A DNA stretch of 64,000 bases from Watersipora subatra (Eukaryota; Bryozoa; Gymnolaemata; Cheilostomatida; Watersiporidae), in contig NC_088714.1 of the NCBI RefSeq assembly GCF_963576615.1, positions 29,756,558 through 29,820,557 on the forward strand, in the 5' to 3' direction. Below, one piece after another: positions 44,701 to 56,600 of the stretch (position 1 is its first letter; every line of letters starts with the position of its first letter). The position numbers and the translations under genes are program-made. The notes beneath the pieces were generated by a model. The model saw only the letters and a list, made by a program, of their open reading frames with translations. It had not been told where the DNA came from and searched no databases.

Positions 44701-47527
44701 TATCTATGGTTTGGTAACCATTTTGTTTGAAAATATTGAAGGGATTCTTGATTTGAATTAAACTACAGCTGAAAAATATATCTGATAAAGTTATACCCTG
44801 CAGCTAAAACTATTCAAATTTTTCACAAGCATCTCCCCATATAAATTTGAATTTTAGTTTAGCAGTGTCGAGGGAGAAATGAGCTCAGAGAGCACCAGCT
44901 ATGTAAACTAGATATTTAATTATATGGTGGTATCTTACCAGGAAGCGATACTGCTAATCACAATCTGTTCAAATAACACGATTGCTCATGTTCAACTTGG
45001 AGCTCATCTTCTACCAAGCATGGCCATCTGAGTGGAACATAGAAGTGTTTAGACAATTGTGTAAACATCGTTTTATATAAAGCTTCACTTCTGGTGGTGG
45101 TGTGCGTTCAGTAAATTTACATACACTTGCATTGAGCTGAATTTTTTTTACACTTTTTTAAGCTTAGAACCACTGCTAAAAAGAAAAGTATTGACTGGAG
45201 GACTTTTATATCAGTCTAAACGAGCAAAATAGTCTAAATTCTATTAATAATCAAAATATTAGTTATTAATCAAAAAACGGATTTTACGAATTATTTGATA
45301 TACAATTTTGGAGTTCCCTTTTTAAACATCTAGGCAAGAAAAGCTTCCAATATATGGGAGTCACCAACAGAGTAAAGAACGGAGAAGTGGAATTGTTGTA
45401 GTTAGGTGACCTTAGCTACGTTTTGAAGTGGGTTTTTTGGGATGAAAGTTAGTGTCTCAGTAATATGTTATCAATTAGAGGCGTGGCATTTCCGCCGCCA
45501 CAGCTAACTAGCTATGCCGTCATTGTCTAAGCTCTCATAATCGTAAACTCAGATGTCCATCTTTTAGCTCTCCTTCTGCGAATCTGTACCTAGATCATTG
45601 GTGATTTTTATGTTTCAAAAATGTGTAAAGCACTCGAGCCGGTCCGTTACTCTCCACAAGACAGGCAAAGCAAATAAGCACAATGAATGCTTAATTACCA
45701 GAATATATGTATTTCACCACAAATATATATAAACTAGCTGTGCTACCCGGCGTTGCCCGGGTATTAAAAATCAGCTTATAAACAATGAGAGGTAAAGTTG
45801 CCTTTCTCTTGTTATTAGCCTGGCGCATTGCCAGTGGATAATTTGAGTAAGCTTACTAATATGAGCTACGGCTTCTCATGACTTAGCGTCATGACTGAAA
45901 GCGTAGCGTATCTGCTCCCAGATAGCGACATATATTGCCTAACGAATCTATCAAGCATGTGTGGCTAAATTGGTAAGGCGTTGAACTGGTGAACTGGAGG
46001 GCCTGAGCCGAGTCTCCTGTCATGGTAGAGAGGCTCGGCTGCGTCGGTGGTCATAGGGTTGACTTCGCCGGCTCTAATCACATCGCCTTGCCATAACAAA
46101 TGTTTAAAACTTGTACTCACAACTTCTTCCAATACTTATGTATATTTACCGGAAGGCAGTAAGATGTTGGCTGCTCATAAAATTGTCATGAAGTCAGTCA
46201 TGAGTAGTCAATGACTACTTATAGTTAGTAGTATTCCAAGTGCTCCAATATCTATGTCAGTGACACAGCAGTCAAGAACAGTCTTATGTTGTTTGTTTGT
46301 AGAGCAGTTTGAGAGTGAAATAAACGCTTTTCATAGAATGTTTTATGGTGCTATAGCCGGAGCGTTTAGTCAATCCTGTACATATCCCTTAGACATTGTG
46401 CGGCGTCGGATGCAAACAGCGGGTATGTATGTGTGTATTACCTGCTTGAAATCTAGCTGCTGGCTGGTCAGTCCACGTACATGTGCTTTATTTTTAGCCA
46501 TTAATAACACCTATAATTCCCTGTTCTTTTCCTTGAAGTGTTTCATATTCTCTACATGTACTCAGAAGGGTACATGTGGGTTGATAAATATAAGAAAAAA
46601 TATTTCGACGTAGACAGATCTATAGATTTGAAGTTATCATCTAAATGTCGCTTTCAATGATGTTGCGTATAAACATTAACTATGTATTAAGATTTTGGGC
46701 CCTAGTTTTTAATCATGTATTGTAAAGTATGTACACATCTACTGTCAAAAAAGTTTACTCAACTTGGATATCACATACCATTGTGTACCTCGATCATTGT
46801 GTAAACTATTGTTCATGTAATTGTTTAAAAGTGTAACAGGTATGCAGATCCAAACACCACACCTATATTCGCTATGGTACTAGTTGTGGCACATCCTGTG
46901 GTATTTCTGGGTCTTAACAATTAAATTGTATAATGCTTTTGTGAAAAATTAATTTTTGCAATATACACATGTTTAATAATATTTTGACAAAATCGTTGAC
47001 TACCTCTATAGATTGTTGTTTAAGTTTTGATATCCTTTAGCAGTATAGGAGGTTGAAGATAGGTAGGAGTAGTGGTTTTGGAGTGAACCCTTTTAATCGA
47101 CTTTCTTTTAACTTTTTATCCTTGCTACCACTTTTGCTTTAGTTGCGCTGCTATCTTCTCATAGAAAATGTTGTCTGCACAGACCACATTGTAACCTGAG
47201 TTCTGTATGCAATGATAAAAGGTGAAAATGTCAGATTCCCTTCACAAGTTGGTATACCCAAACACAGCACCCTCTTAGACGCCAATGGGCAGCAGTAATA
47301 ATGTTATGGAATACTTTCACACAGGTGTAATAGAAGGCAGAGAGAAATGCTATAACTCTATCCTTGGTACTATAAAACGCATCACTATCGAAGAAGGATT
47401 CATTCGTGGAATGTATAAAGGTCTCTCTCTCAATTGGATAAAGGGTCCGATCGCTGTTGGCACTAGCTTCATGACATTTGAGACAGTCCAGCAGTTTTTA
47501 CGACGCTTTGAAATTTTCCATGAATAG
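38699..47527 (+). CDS. SLC25A42: SLC25A42-like mitochondrial CoA/adenine nucleotide carrier (complete)
   Basis: Coding exons: 38699-38794, 40218-40326, 40940-41123, 42040-42156, 44461-44612, 46303-46422, 47325-47527; all phases agree and give 326 aa, close to the vertebrate length. Human SLC25A42 exchanges CoA and PAP for adenine nucleotides across the inner mitochondrial membrane. The three carrier repeats are visible, each with its P-x-D/E-x-x-K/R signature: [21 protein letters not shown] and [13 protein letters not shown]. Family-specific stretches include [40 protein letters not shown] and [20 protein letters not shown]. Start ATG 38699 has an in-frame upstream TGA. The gene could be a close paralogue (other CoA/adenine carriers), but the repeat signatures and ends favour SLC25A42. 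Introns hold tandem repeats and Helitron remnants. Confidence 0.93.
38835..39185. repeat. 43-bp tandem repeat in carrier intron 1, ~8 copies
   Basis: Units carry ataataactcatttgtttag then tcatattagcatgtttatcc; the last five are nearly identical while the first ones differ at several bases, suggesting recent expansion at the 3' end. Confidence 0.92.
40031..40073 (+). repeat. Short dispersed repeat, copy 2
   Basis: Matches 36440-36482 with two mismatches. Confidence 0.7.
40218..40326 (+). CDS. SLC25A42: Carrier exon 2: helix 1 and first signature
   Basis: Acceptor tctgtag, donor gtaagt. Encodes [20 protein letters not shown] then [10 protein letters not shown], the first P-x-D-x-x-K signature. 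Confidence 0.95.
40940..41123 (+). CDS. SLC25A42: Carrier exon 3: matrix loop and helix 2
   Basis: Acceptor tactttcaag, donor gtaagt. Encodes [20 protein letters not shown] and [20 protein letters not shown], then [12 protein letters not shown], the conserved second half of carrier repeat 1. Confidence 0.95.
41254..41409. repeat. 30-bp tandem repeat in carrier intron 3, ~5 copies
   Basis: Perfect copies of the unit attgtaataatgcttatata ttatagatat. No differences between copies were seen, so it is recent or actively homogenised. Confidence 0.95.
41599..41712 (-). mobile_element. Helitron 3'-end remnant
   Basis: On the minus strand the segment ends caacgccgggcattcaactag before T and matches the 3' 110 bp of the copy at 48146-49385, including ttctgtgcaaa and a caacgccgggc hairpin. 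The 5' part is missing. Confidence 0.75.
42040..42156 (+). CDS. SLC25A42: Carrier exon 4: helix 3 and second signature
   Basis: Acceptor tctcatcag, donor gtaagt. Encodes [20 protein letters not shown] and [13 protein letters not shown]. An upstream open frame from 41951 is intronic read-through. Confidence 0.95.
43379..43418. repeat. Perfect 18-bp inverted repeat in carrier intron 4
   Basis: Arms ccatagagttatcttcct and aggaagataactctatgg around agag. It can form a stable hairpin in either transcript strand. Confidence 0.95.
44461..44612 (+). CDS. SLC25A42: Carrier exon 5: helix 4
   Basis: Acceptor gtttgttgcag, donor gtatgt. Encodes [20 protein letters not shown] and [17 protein letters not shown]. 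Confidence 0.95.
45734..46090 (-). mobile_element. Helitron 3'-end, second family, with tRNA-like segment
   Basis: The minus-strand 3' end is at CTAG 45737-45734 with hairpin cccgggcaacgccgggt. 45734-46000 matches 55910-56200 (shared tattaaaaatcagcttataa, ggataatttgagtaagctta and gcttctcatgac). It includes ttggtaaggcgttgaactgg, resembling a tRNA D-arm/anticodon region. The 5' boundary is not certain. Confidence 0.65.
46303..46422 (+). CDS. SLC25A42: Carrier exon 6: helix 5 and third signature
   Basis: Acceptor gtttgtttgtag, donor gtatgt. Encodes [20 protein letters not shown] and [11 protein letters not shown]. Confidence 0.95.
47325..47527 (+). CDS. SLC25A42: Carrier exon 7: helix 6 and C-terminus
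   Basis: Acceptor ctttcacacag. Encodes [40 protein letters not shown] and [13 protein letters not shown], ending FHE then TAG. Confidence 0.95.
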
Positions 47528-48145
47528 CCAATTGTTTGCCAAAGCTGTTCCTTGATCTGCCCGCAGTACTGTTAAGTATTCTATTTGCTCAATTCCTAAT
47601 TTGATGCAACCAAACCAGTTAGTTTCGCTCCTTATGTCTGGGCTTTCTTATCGTGTAACAAAAGTCTGTGGTATATGTGTATGTTTAGTTCAACACATCG
47701 TGTTACAAAATAGTTTTACTATCCATTTTTAATGTTTTGAGTGAGATTTTACTGCAGTATTGGAGAAGAGATTTATCTCCACCACAAGTTGCTGGTCACT
47801 TTATTAAGAGAAGACAACTGCAATTTTGAGCTGTTCATAGTATGATTTCTGTGATTGAACTTGTCATTTGCTATAAACAATACCTTTGCACTATCTCATT
47901 ATTATGATTACTATTCCAGCCCAATCGTTTTAGTTACTATTTTTTCATTCGTTTTAAATTTTGTTGGCTTCTTATTGATTGTTAACATTTCCTCTGTGCT
48001 ATTACAATTTATTTTCTTCATTTTAGTAGAGCTATTAATGCTGTTTAACGGATTTCTTATGCTATAAAGCCTCTTTCTAAAACTAATTGTTATGACAGAT
48101 TCACACACTTTATGCCATGTGTTGGCATTAGATTTAGTTTCATTT
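47528..48145 (+). other. Carrier 3' UTR and intergenic
   Basis: No further gene. A hydrophobic open frame at 47855-48067 is T-rich low-complexity sequence without start context. Confidence 0.5.
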
Positions 48146-49385
48146 TCTTTATATATAAATCTAAATGTTTGTCTGTCTGCCGTTCGTCTGTCCAGGTATA
48201 GCCATGAAGTTATAGCAATGAAAAATCGCCTTCGTATTGGATTTGAACTCGCAAGTCTACTAACAAGCACGCGTAACCACAAGCCATGCTTATCGTTCCC
48301 TCGCTCTTGTAGATTGTAGACCCAATATCCTTTTCAGATTGCACATGCGGAATGTGCACTTTTGAATACATGGTGCGCCCTCGGGTTACAATGACCCTAC
48401 CCTGTTGTATGATTTCTTTTTGTCTTGCGATGTGGAAAACGATGTTTTTGCCCATAAACATACTAAAGTTACTGTAGGTAGCTATAGTTACTAAGGTTAA
48501 CATTATTTTGTTACTCATTTTTAATATATAGAGTACATATATAAAATTTTGATGACTTTTATGAAAGGGTGTCTGTATTAGATAATTAATGTAGGTTTCT
48601 ATACCCACTATACCACATTTTCGCCTTACGATGCCAACACTGGAATGAATTAAACTCTTATAATGAGAGTCCACATGTGTATTAATTAATATTATTACCT
48701 TTTGCATTTGTTATTCTTTTCGACATTTCTTTAAAATTTAATTTTTTTCACCATTACATTCTATTTTTTCAATTTGTAATTTTAAAATATGTCCTTTCAA
48801 TTTCAAATGTGCCGTTACACTCATATTTCTGGTTTTGATGAATCTGCAAAAGCTAAATGCTTTTCACGTGGGTAATTGTATTCTCTGGAGTAAGTATCAC
48901 TTCTACATTCTCGCTCCGTTCGGTCGGACAAAGTATCAGACGAAGAAAGTCTGATATTTCATTTTCAAGTTTATACCAGTTCCGAGAGGTACTAGTATTG
49001 TTCATTAAAACTGAAGACAACGAGCTTCTGCTGCAACAGTAATTTTTTATACACACACTACCATGTACTCACTGTTTATTTTTTCTCTTAATTTATTTGA
49101 ACTGCGCAAAAACACTTCTTAGAATAGGAAGTTTAAAAGTTGTAATTTTAAATGTATATGTTAAATGAAAACATTTTTCTATAAAAAATAACCTTTTTTA
49201 TACACATACTTCCATGTACTCACTGTTTATTTTTTCTCTAAATTTATTTGAACTGCATAAAAACACCTTTGTCATGATATAAAGTTTAAAAGTTAGAACG
49301 GTAAATGATGTATGCGTTAATTGAAAATAGCTGTTCTGTGCAAAGACTTTTTTAATTACCGCGGCGACGCCGGGCATTCAACTAG
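48146..49385 (+). mobile_element. Non-autonomous Helitron
   Basis: 5' TCTTTATATATAAATC followed by tgtttgtctgtctgccg; 3' gacgccgggcattcaactag before T. Internal tracts shared with 22649-23664: ctaacaagcacgcgtaacc and gagaggtactagta. Read on the minus strand, ttacgcgtgcttgttagtag...gagttcaaatcc around 48240-48290 resembles a tRNA. No coding capacity. Confidence 0.8.
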
Positions 49386-50377
49386 TTTATATATACACAA
49401 GAGCATTGCTACCATATATGAAACCACCATTTTGGGTCTTGTCACTTCATCTGACTCCAACCGGCAGAGACCTTGTGTATGCCTAGCTTGATAATTTTCA
49501 ATGTAGCTGGCTTGCAAATGGTATGTGTCAACACTTAGCCAAAGCTTTCTTTTTCAGAGAATTGTTTCCAAATTGTTGCAGCAGATGTTTACGTGATACA
49601 ATTTTACCTGAACTGTCATCATTAATTAATGGCAGCGGTACACTGAACAAAATGACATTATATTCAAGGCAGGAAAGGTGACTTTTGTTCATTCTAGTAA
49701 AGTACTTGTCAACTATGGAACAGAGAGAATGTTTTATAGATATTATAGGCTTTATAATAAAAGCTATATTTAAAAAAATCAACATCCATGTTTATTAGAG
49801 ATTTAACCAATCGTACTCTACTAAGGTTTTTATTTAGGTGTTCAGTAGGCTATACAGGTTGATCTGCACTTTCTGATTGTCAGAAAGTGAGATCAGCATA
49901 CCTTGCACTGCCGGTGGCCATTTTGAGCATTGAGTTCTATCCTGTTGTTTACAGGTCGGGCAGTCTAGACAACAAGGCCATAGAAAACATGGCTGTGTAT
50001 TTCATAGTAGACCCCTTTACATACGAATAGTGTAATCAATTTCTATTGCAAATGATAACTGCAAAATTATTCAGAAGTTTCAGTTGTCAGAGAAGAAGGG
50101 TCGGAGTATTTCATCTTGATCCCTTCACCACAAAAGTACCAACCATGATATTAATGTTTTTCACAAATAGCAACAATGCGGATTCAAATTTTTAGATTAA
50201 AGCCAAAAGATCAAAAATTTAACAAAGACAAAGTTTAAAATTGTAAATGCACATATGCACTGAAATCTAGATGACAGACACTTGTTGACAGACACGTGTT
50301 GACTCCTTTTCAGAGTTGTCTTACCCTTTTTAATATGTAACCTCTACGAGAGTCTCAGCATCAATATTTTACATGTA
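49386..50377. other. Intergenic, no gene seen
   Basis: Between the Helitron and the 3' end of the bHLH-PAS gene. Nothing recognisable on either strand. Confidence 0.5.
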
Positions 50378-50383
50378 TTTATT
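50378..50383 (-). terminator. Polyadenylation signal of the bHLH-PAS gene
   Basis: AATAAA on the minus strand, about 130 bp beyond the TGA at 50517-50515. Position and sense fit; no cleavage-site evidence. Confidence 0.5.
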
Positions 50384-50514
50384 ATATGTTATTGCACAAA
50401 TGTAGGTTTCAAAAGATTACACACCAAAAATTGTAAAACAGGCAATGAATAACTACAACAGGTGGATATTTGGTAAAATGTAAATTACTGCTGGACTACA
50501 TTTAGACATCAATG

Positions 50515-50643
50515 TCAATAAGCAGTTTGAAGCTGCCTTTGGTAAGAGATGTCTTTGTTAGTGGAATCGGAGGACTCACTGCAGTGAGGACCTTCTGCAC
50601 AATAGTCCTGGTTTGACGGAATCGTCATTTCATTATCAAAACT
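50515..50643 (-). CDS. Npas4/dysf: bHLH-PAS last exon
   Basis: Acceptor ctgttttag, phase 0, 42 codons: SFDNEMTIPSNQDYCAEGPH then CSESSDSTNKDISYQRQLQT, ending AY and TGA. Acidic/Ser-rich. Confidence 0.8.
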   Translation of the reverse strand, partial: SFDNEMTIPSNQDYCAEGPHCSESSDSTNKDISYQRQLQTAY

Positions 50644-53600
50644 CTAAAACAGATTACGGCCTAGTAGTGTTTTAGACAGCATTGGCCATGTTTTGTAAGT
50701 TCAACTTCTTATAGTACATACTTAAACCCAATTCTTTTGTCTTTGCCTGTTAAAAGGGTAGCTTTAATCTCATTTTGCTATCAGATTTCACCCAAATATA
50801 ATATTAAGTATCATTATGAAGTAGTAAGTTTACTATGGTACTAACAGCGCCTCATGAGTGTCCTGAGACCACACAGCCTCATGAGACCACACAGCCTCTT
50901 GAGACCACACAGCTGTGAATATGCCAAACCCACTAGAAGATAGCTAAGTATACGTTAAGATTTATACAGAAGCTTGAGTTGGGTTGTATCTAATAATAAA
51001 ACTTCATACATTCATTCTAATGGGCGCTGAATTAAGCTTTTTGCAATATAATCCGACATGGTTATCAAGATCATGAATTCATTTTGTGCAAGTTACTTCA
51101 ACTGTTTATGGTGTTGTGAAATCTAGAAGTGAACACACCTTCGTAATATAAAAGACATCGTCAATGTTTTCTTGAAATCGCCCTTCATTTTCATGCAGGG
51201 TGATATCATCAAGTAAGCGTTGACGATGGAAAATTAGATCCACATCTAGTAGCTCATTGATCCACTAATCACAAGCTATAAAAATGAGCTGCAGCGTTCA
51301 ATTACATGAGAATACACACTTTTCATATGAGTGTTAATTCATATCTATTCAATGACTGCTATGTTTAGTAAGGTACAGTCAAACCTTTATATACAAAGTT
51401 GGTTCGTTCCAAGATCTGCTCTGAATGCTAGAAACATCATCGTATGCTGGAGCAGATATTCCCATACGACTACACCGTAGTTGTTTAATTCATCTGCAGT
51501 ATGAAACCCAAGCAATAAATACTTCGGATAATTTCACGTAGCATTGAAGCAGACATTATATAAAAATAAGTAAATCATTAAATTAGGTATATGTGGAAAA
51601 CCAAGTGATAAAATTGCAATCAATAAAGAGAGATTTTACTTGTTACTTTACGTTATAGATGCTCCATTGTAAGACCAAGATAGGCAATGCATAGACTTGG
51701 AGGTAGAGCAGTAATAGAGATACTCAAATGGAGGACCAAGATAGGCAATGCGTAGGCTTGGAGGTAGAGCAGTAATAGAGGTACTCAAATGGAGGACAAG
51801 ATAGGCAATGCATAGACTTAAAGGTAGTAATAGAGATACTCAAATGGAGGACCAAGCTCGGCAATGCGTAGACTTGGAGGTAGAGGTAGTGATAGAAGTA
51901 CCATGCGTAACATTTTTAACTAAATTTTTCATCTTGCATTTTTTTCATATTTCAGTTATAATTTTTCTCTAGCCTTTCCATTTTTACCTACTAAATAACA
52001 GATTTTTAAGAAACTTTGAATGCTGTCTGTTAGAGTACAAATTAGCGTTAAAAATTGATATGTTGAGGCGATCTTAAGTAGAGGTTTGACTGAATTGCTC
52101 GCTTTTCTTATTTCTTACTTAATATTTTATTCAAAAAACTAAAAGATAATGTTGACAATTATGGTGCTACGGTTTCTGACATCGGCGTAATGAAAGAGTC
52201 AGCCAACGATTGCGCTGCTTGCTTGAAATGATGAATGAGGAGCCAATGAGAAAGTGTTTACTCATACCAACACACCATACAAAGATTTCATTTGATATTT
52301 GATGAAAAAGTCACTTTCGCTTTAAACTTGTTGGTATTGAAACTGTCTGAAGGGCAAACGGGTTCTTCTTAGAATGTGAAATAAAATCCAACCATGGCTA
52401 TGAGTGTTATTGATGGTAGCAAACACCAGTAGGAATATTTGAGTCACAGGAGGTTATTGAAAAGGACCTACCGACGAGTTTACTTGATGGTAGATACAAT
52501 TATCTATTAACTTTTCTCGGTGAGGTGACTGATATGGAGTTGCATAGTCCCATGCTGAATCACTGTATAGCAGCTGATTGATCTCTCTGGAAACATGGAC
52601 TTCCGAGCTACCCAGAAATAGTATAACAGCATCATTCATGGCAGCTGACAACAAGCATAGCTAGCTAAGTCAGCATGATTCTAACAAGTGCATTTTAATG
52701 TTGAGGTCGCTTGGTAAAGAAGAAAACTTCAAACTAGAGGTAAGAACCAAAGCAACCTTGCTCTCACTCCCACAAATTGGTGTGTTAAGGACAAAGGCTA
52801 CTGTAAGTTTTTGCAGTACAAATATTAAAATAGATAATAACTCCAATTGAACAAATTTACCTAAATCAGTCCAATGCCTAGTAATGTTAATTAAAAAGAT
52901 GTGTTTCGGTTATACCTCCGACTTAAAACTTACGTTGTTTTAGCTTTAGCGTCTCCATTGCAATGTCCAATTTAAAAGCGCCATTTTCAGCAAAATGGTG
53001 CTTTTATCACTCTGTGATGGAAGACCACAGTAGCAGGCATGGGAGACAACTAAGCAAGCTAGACACATGGAGTTTTGCATATTCATAAACACCTCCTGTG
53101 AGCTCATCATCACATCTATATACTTTCAACTAATGATAGCATGGTATGGTTGTTGTTCTCTAGCTATGATTATTACTATCAAGTGTTTTGCTGTATCTGT
53201 AAGTAGTCAACAGCATTCAGTAAGTCAGTCAATTTCAAAAAATGTCACCAGCAAACAAATGGCAACATAAAACTTTTTTACTATCAACAAGTACTCATAA
53301 CTCATAAATAGCACTCACCTGCTTTTAGTTGTCTGGGGATGAATGTGAGGGCTATGAGATGATGATGGTTTCATAACAGGCGCGAATGGGGAAACATAGG
53401 TTGGTAATAAAGGATTGTTTGCAGGAAAAGAAAACTTCTCAGACCATCTCTCTGGCGATGCACATGCAGAATAGCTATTTTGTTCAGTTGGACTCTCTTC
53501 CTGGTCTTGAGAGTTGTCACTAAATGTTTCTCTACATATAATAATTTTAACAATTTTATGCCTGCTTCCAGTGTTAACTAACTAAATGACTAGTAAATTT

Positions 53601-56600
53601 TCTTTTAGTTGTAACTGAAAGAAAAACAATATTAAATACAATTAATATCCACGAAAAATATTGCCATTTCAGTTCAAAAATATATGATGATAATCTACTT
53701 AAATTCACGAAAAACAACATCTGGCAAAGGCTAAACTCTCACCTGAGAATCTGAACTGTGCTGATGATAGCAAAATCTTCCTCTTCAATTCTATATTTTT
53801 GTAAAGAGATGGCAGCTGGAATTGTTTTCCCTTGAAAGTTGGTAAAATTTCCATAAAATATTGACTCTTGTTCACTACTTCCCCTGCAAACTATAAATAA
53901 TAGGGTAATAATAATAAAATAAGAAAACTGTCTGCGCTTCAATAGTATACGGGTCTTTGAAGATGGCAATTGACATGTTGATTGGCTTGGGATGAGCATA
54001 TAACCTAGCATCTCACACTACAGCGCAGCCTCCACTAACTGAGATGTAACAAATTATCCGTGTGAGATAGTTGCATCAGACAACAGTTTCGAAGAACCTA
54101 GGCACCGGATTGACTTCCATCAAATTGAAGCCGACTCGCTTTTCCATAATTGACTTATAGTGAGAGGTGAAAGGTTCATACAAGGCATCTTCTTTAAACT
54201 AGTGAGTCCACAGTATGATATACAAGAAATATAGCGTTTCACGTACATGTACGAAGGTGAACAGCAAATAACTTTAGTTTTACTATCTAAATTTAATATA
54301 CCATCCAGGAACTGCTCCATGGCTGTTACCCAAATGCTAGCTCAGATTTGCATTTTTACTGACTATAATTGTTATTGTTAGTTTTATATGTAGAAACATG
54401 AGTTTTATTAATTTATTAATGAAAAATGATTAAAGATATTGAGAGAAGACAAAAATATTACACACTTTTTAAAATATTACTATTACCTGGATAACTAAGA
54501 TATAAAATTTTAAAATAATACTGAGCATTTGCTGAGCGATGTATATTTTTGTCATAATTACATGTAATATGTAGTATTTTGGCTCAAGTGTAATTCTACA
54601 TGTTTTTTTACATCTAGTTAAGCATTGCAAAGAGTTCTTTGATAGCATTTTAATATATAACAAAATCTAGAAGGTACTACATGCATATTATATAATCAAA
54701 TGTTAACTACTTTTAAAATATAGACTCTGCCTGAGTTTAGGCAAACACACAATACAATTAGAACATCTATCTATCTACTATCAATAAAATAATTATTAAG
54801 TGTACCTTGGGCATGGTGTTTCGCAGCCTTTGCAAGACTTCCAGGTGCTATAAACTCATACCACGACCTGCCAAGAAGCTCGTCTTCTGTAAAGCCAAGA
54901 TAGTACTCACACCTGTAAATTTCACATACTGCCTCATGTTACTGTCAACTCCGGGCAACATGTCGCTTCGGGCAACTGATCCATTTCCTGTCTATACTTA
55001 TCAAACACAACTACGGTGACTTGAATTATTGTTTTAAACAAAACTCTGAATTGCTGTTGAGCATCTGTTTATATAAAATGACTTACATGGGAGAAACTTC
55101 TCGAAAAGTCATATCAAGGAGATGAACTGATGTGAATGCTGTCGTGCTGCCAGTAAAAGTTGTCTTTTTTATAGCTGGAGACAATATTGGAGTACACATG
55201 GCTACTAACACTGGTTCTTGAACTGCTAGTCCTGTTGCTGGTATGTTGAAATATCCGGTCACCTGTATTGGCTGTATTAAAACATCTTGTCACGTATTGC
55301 AACTATCAAAATAATGCGAATAAACTAGTTTTTTTCCAACCGTGCAAGCAAAGAGAGAATTATTTTCACCTGCTCATTTGATGTGCCTGCAAAGTACATA
55401 GCAATTCTACCTTTTAACTTCTCAAAACCATCCATTCAAACACCAATGGCGGGGATTTATGTAGAAATGCAATTGATTTGATATCAAACTAAGGGTATTT
55501 TTGCCTTATTGAATGACTTGTGTGGTAAATATATCTATGAACGTGGATAGTTTTTAGAATTTAGAATTTTAGCTGAAAGCGGTTGATGGACACCGTAATT
55601 GCTCTGGGCCTGTGATAAACCGATCGAGTTCATAACATAGCTGTCACAAAACTCCTTTCAGCTAAAATTCTATATACATTGTATATATACATATATATTT
55701 ATACATATCACATCGATAATATATATATTACGTCTGTAATATATATATATATATATATCTATATATATTATAAATATATATATAATATATATTATGATAC
55801 AACATAATATATATTTTATGTCTGTAATATATATAATATAAATATATATATAATATATATTATAATACAACATAATATATATATATATTATGTCTGTAGT
55901 CTATATATACTAGTTGTGCTACCCGGCGTTGCCTGGGTATTAAAAATCAGCTTATAAACAATGAGAGGTAATAAGAGTTGCCTGCCACTTGCTGTTAGCC
56001 TGGCACAATACCAATGGATAATTTGAGTAAGCTTACTAATAAAAACTACCGCTTCTCATGACGTTACACCATCACATTACATGGTGATGGAGAGCGGTAA
56101 CGTGTTTGCTCCCATATACCGACATATATAATTGCCTAATGAATACATCAAGCTTGTGTGGTTAACTTGGTAAGGCGCCGGACTGGTGAACCAGAGGGTC
56201 CAAGATCAAACCATCTGCGATATGGATTCTTTAGTCCAAGATTGTAATAGTTACAGCTGCAACTGCACACATATGACCAGGTTTGAAAAATATATATATA
56301 AATTACAGACATAATGTATATGTTATGTCTTTAATATACATATATAATATATATACATGTATATATTACAGGCATATATATATTATATGTATGACTGTAA
56401 TATAATAATATTATACATGTAATAATATAATATTATTACATTACAGACATGTAATATAATTATATTATTACATATACAATATTATAATAACATTATATGT
56501 AATATATTATAATATACACATGCATATTACAGCTTTTAATAGTATTAATAAATTACAGCTTATAATAGTATTATTATATGCTGTAATATAATAATATATA

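Noticed and set aside
47855-48067. Small hydrophobic membrane protein
   Set aside because: T-rich low-complexity sequence, no splice partner, directly after the carrier 3' end and before a Helitron.
48210-48707. Minus-strand 165-codon open frame
   Set aside because: Lies wholly in a non-autonomous Helitron and is not conserved as a frame in the sister copies.
55670-55873. Ile/Tyr-rich open frame
   Set aside because: Translation of an AT dinucleotide repeat.
56155-56230. Functional tRNA gene (CTGGTGAACCAG arm)
   Set aside because: No closing acceptor stem and it sits inside a Helitron-like repeat whose other copy at 45975 is diverged; called as tRNA-like only.
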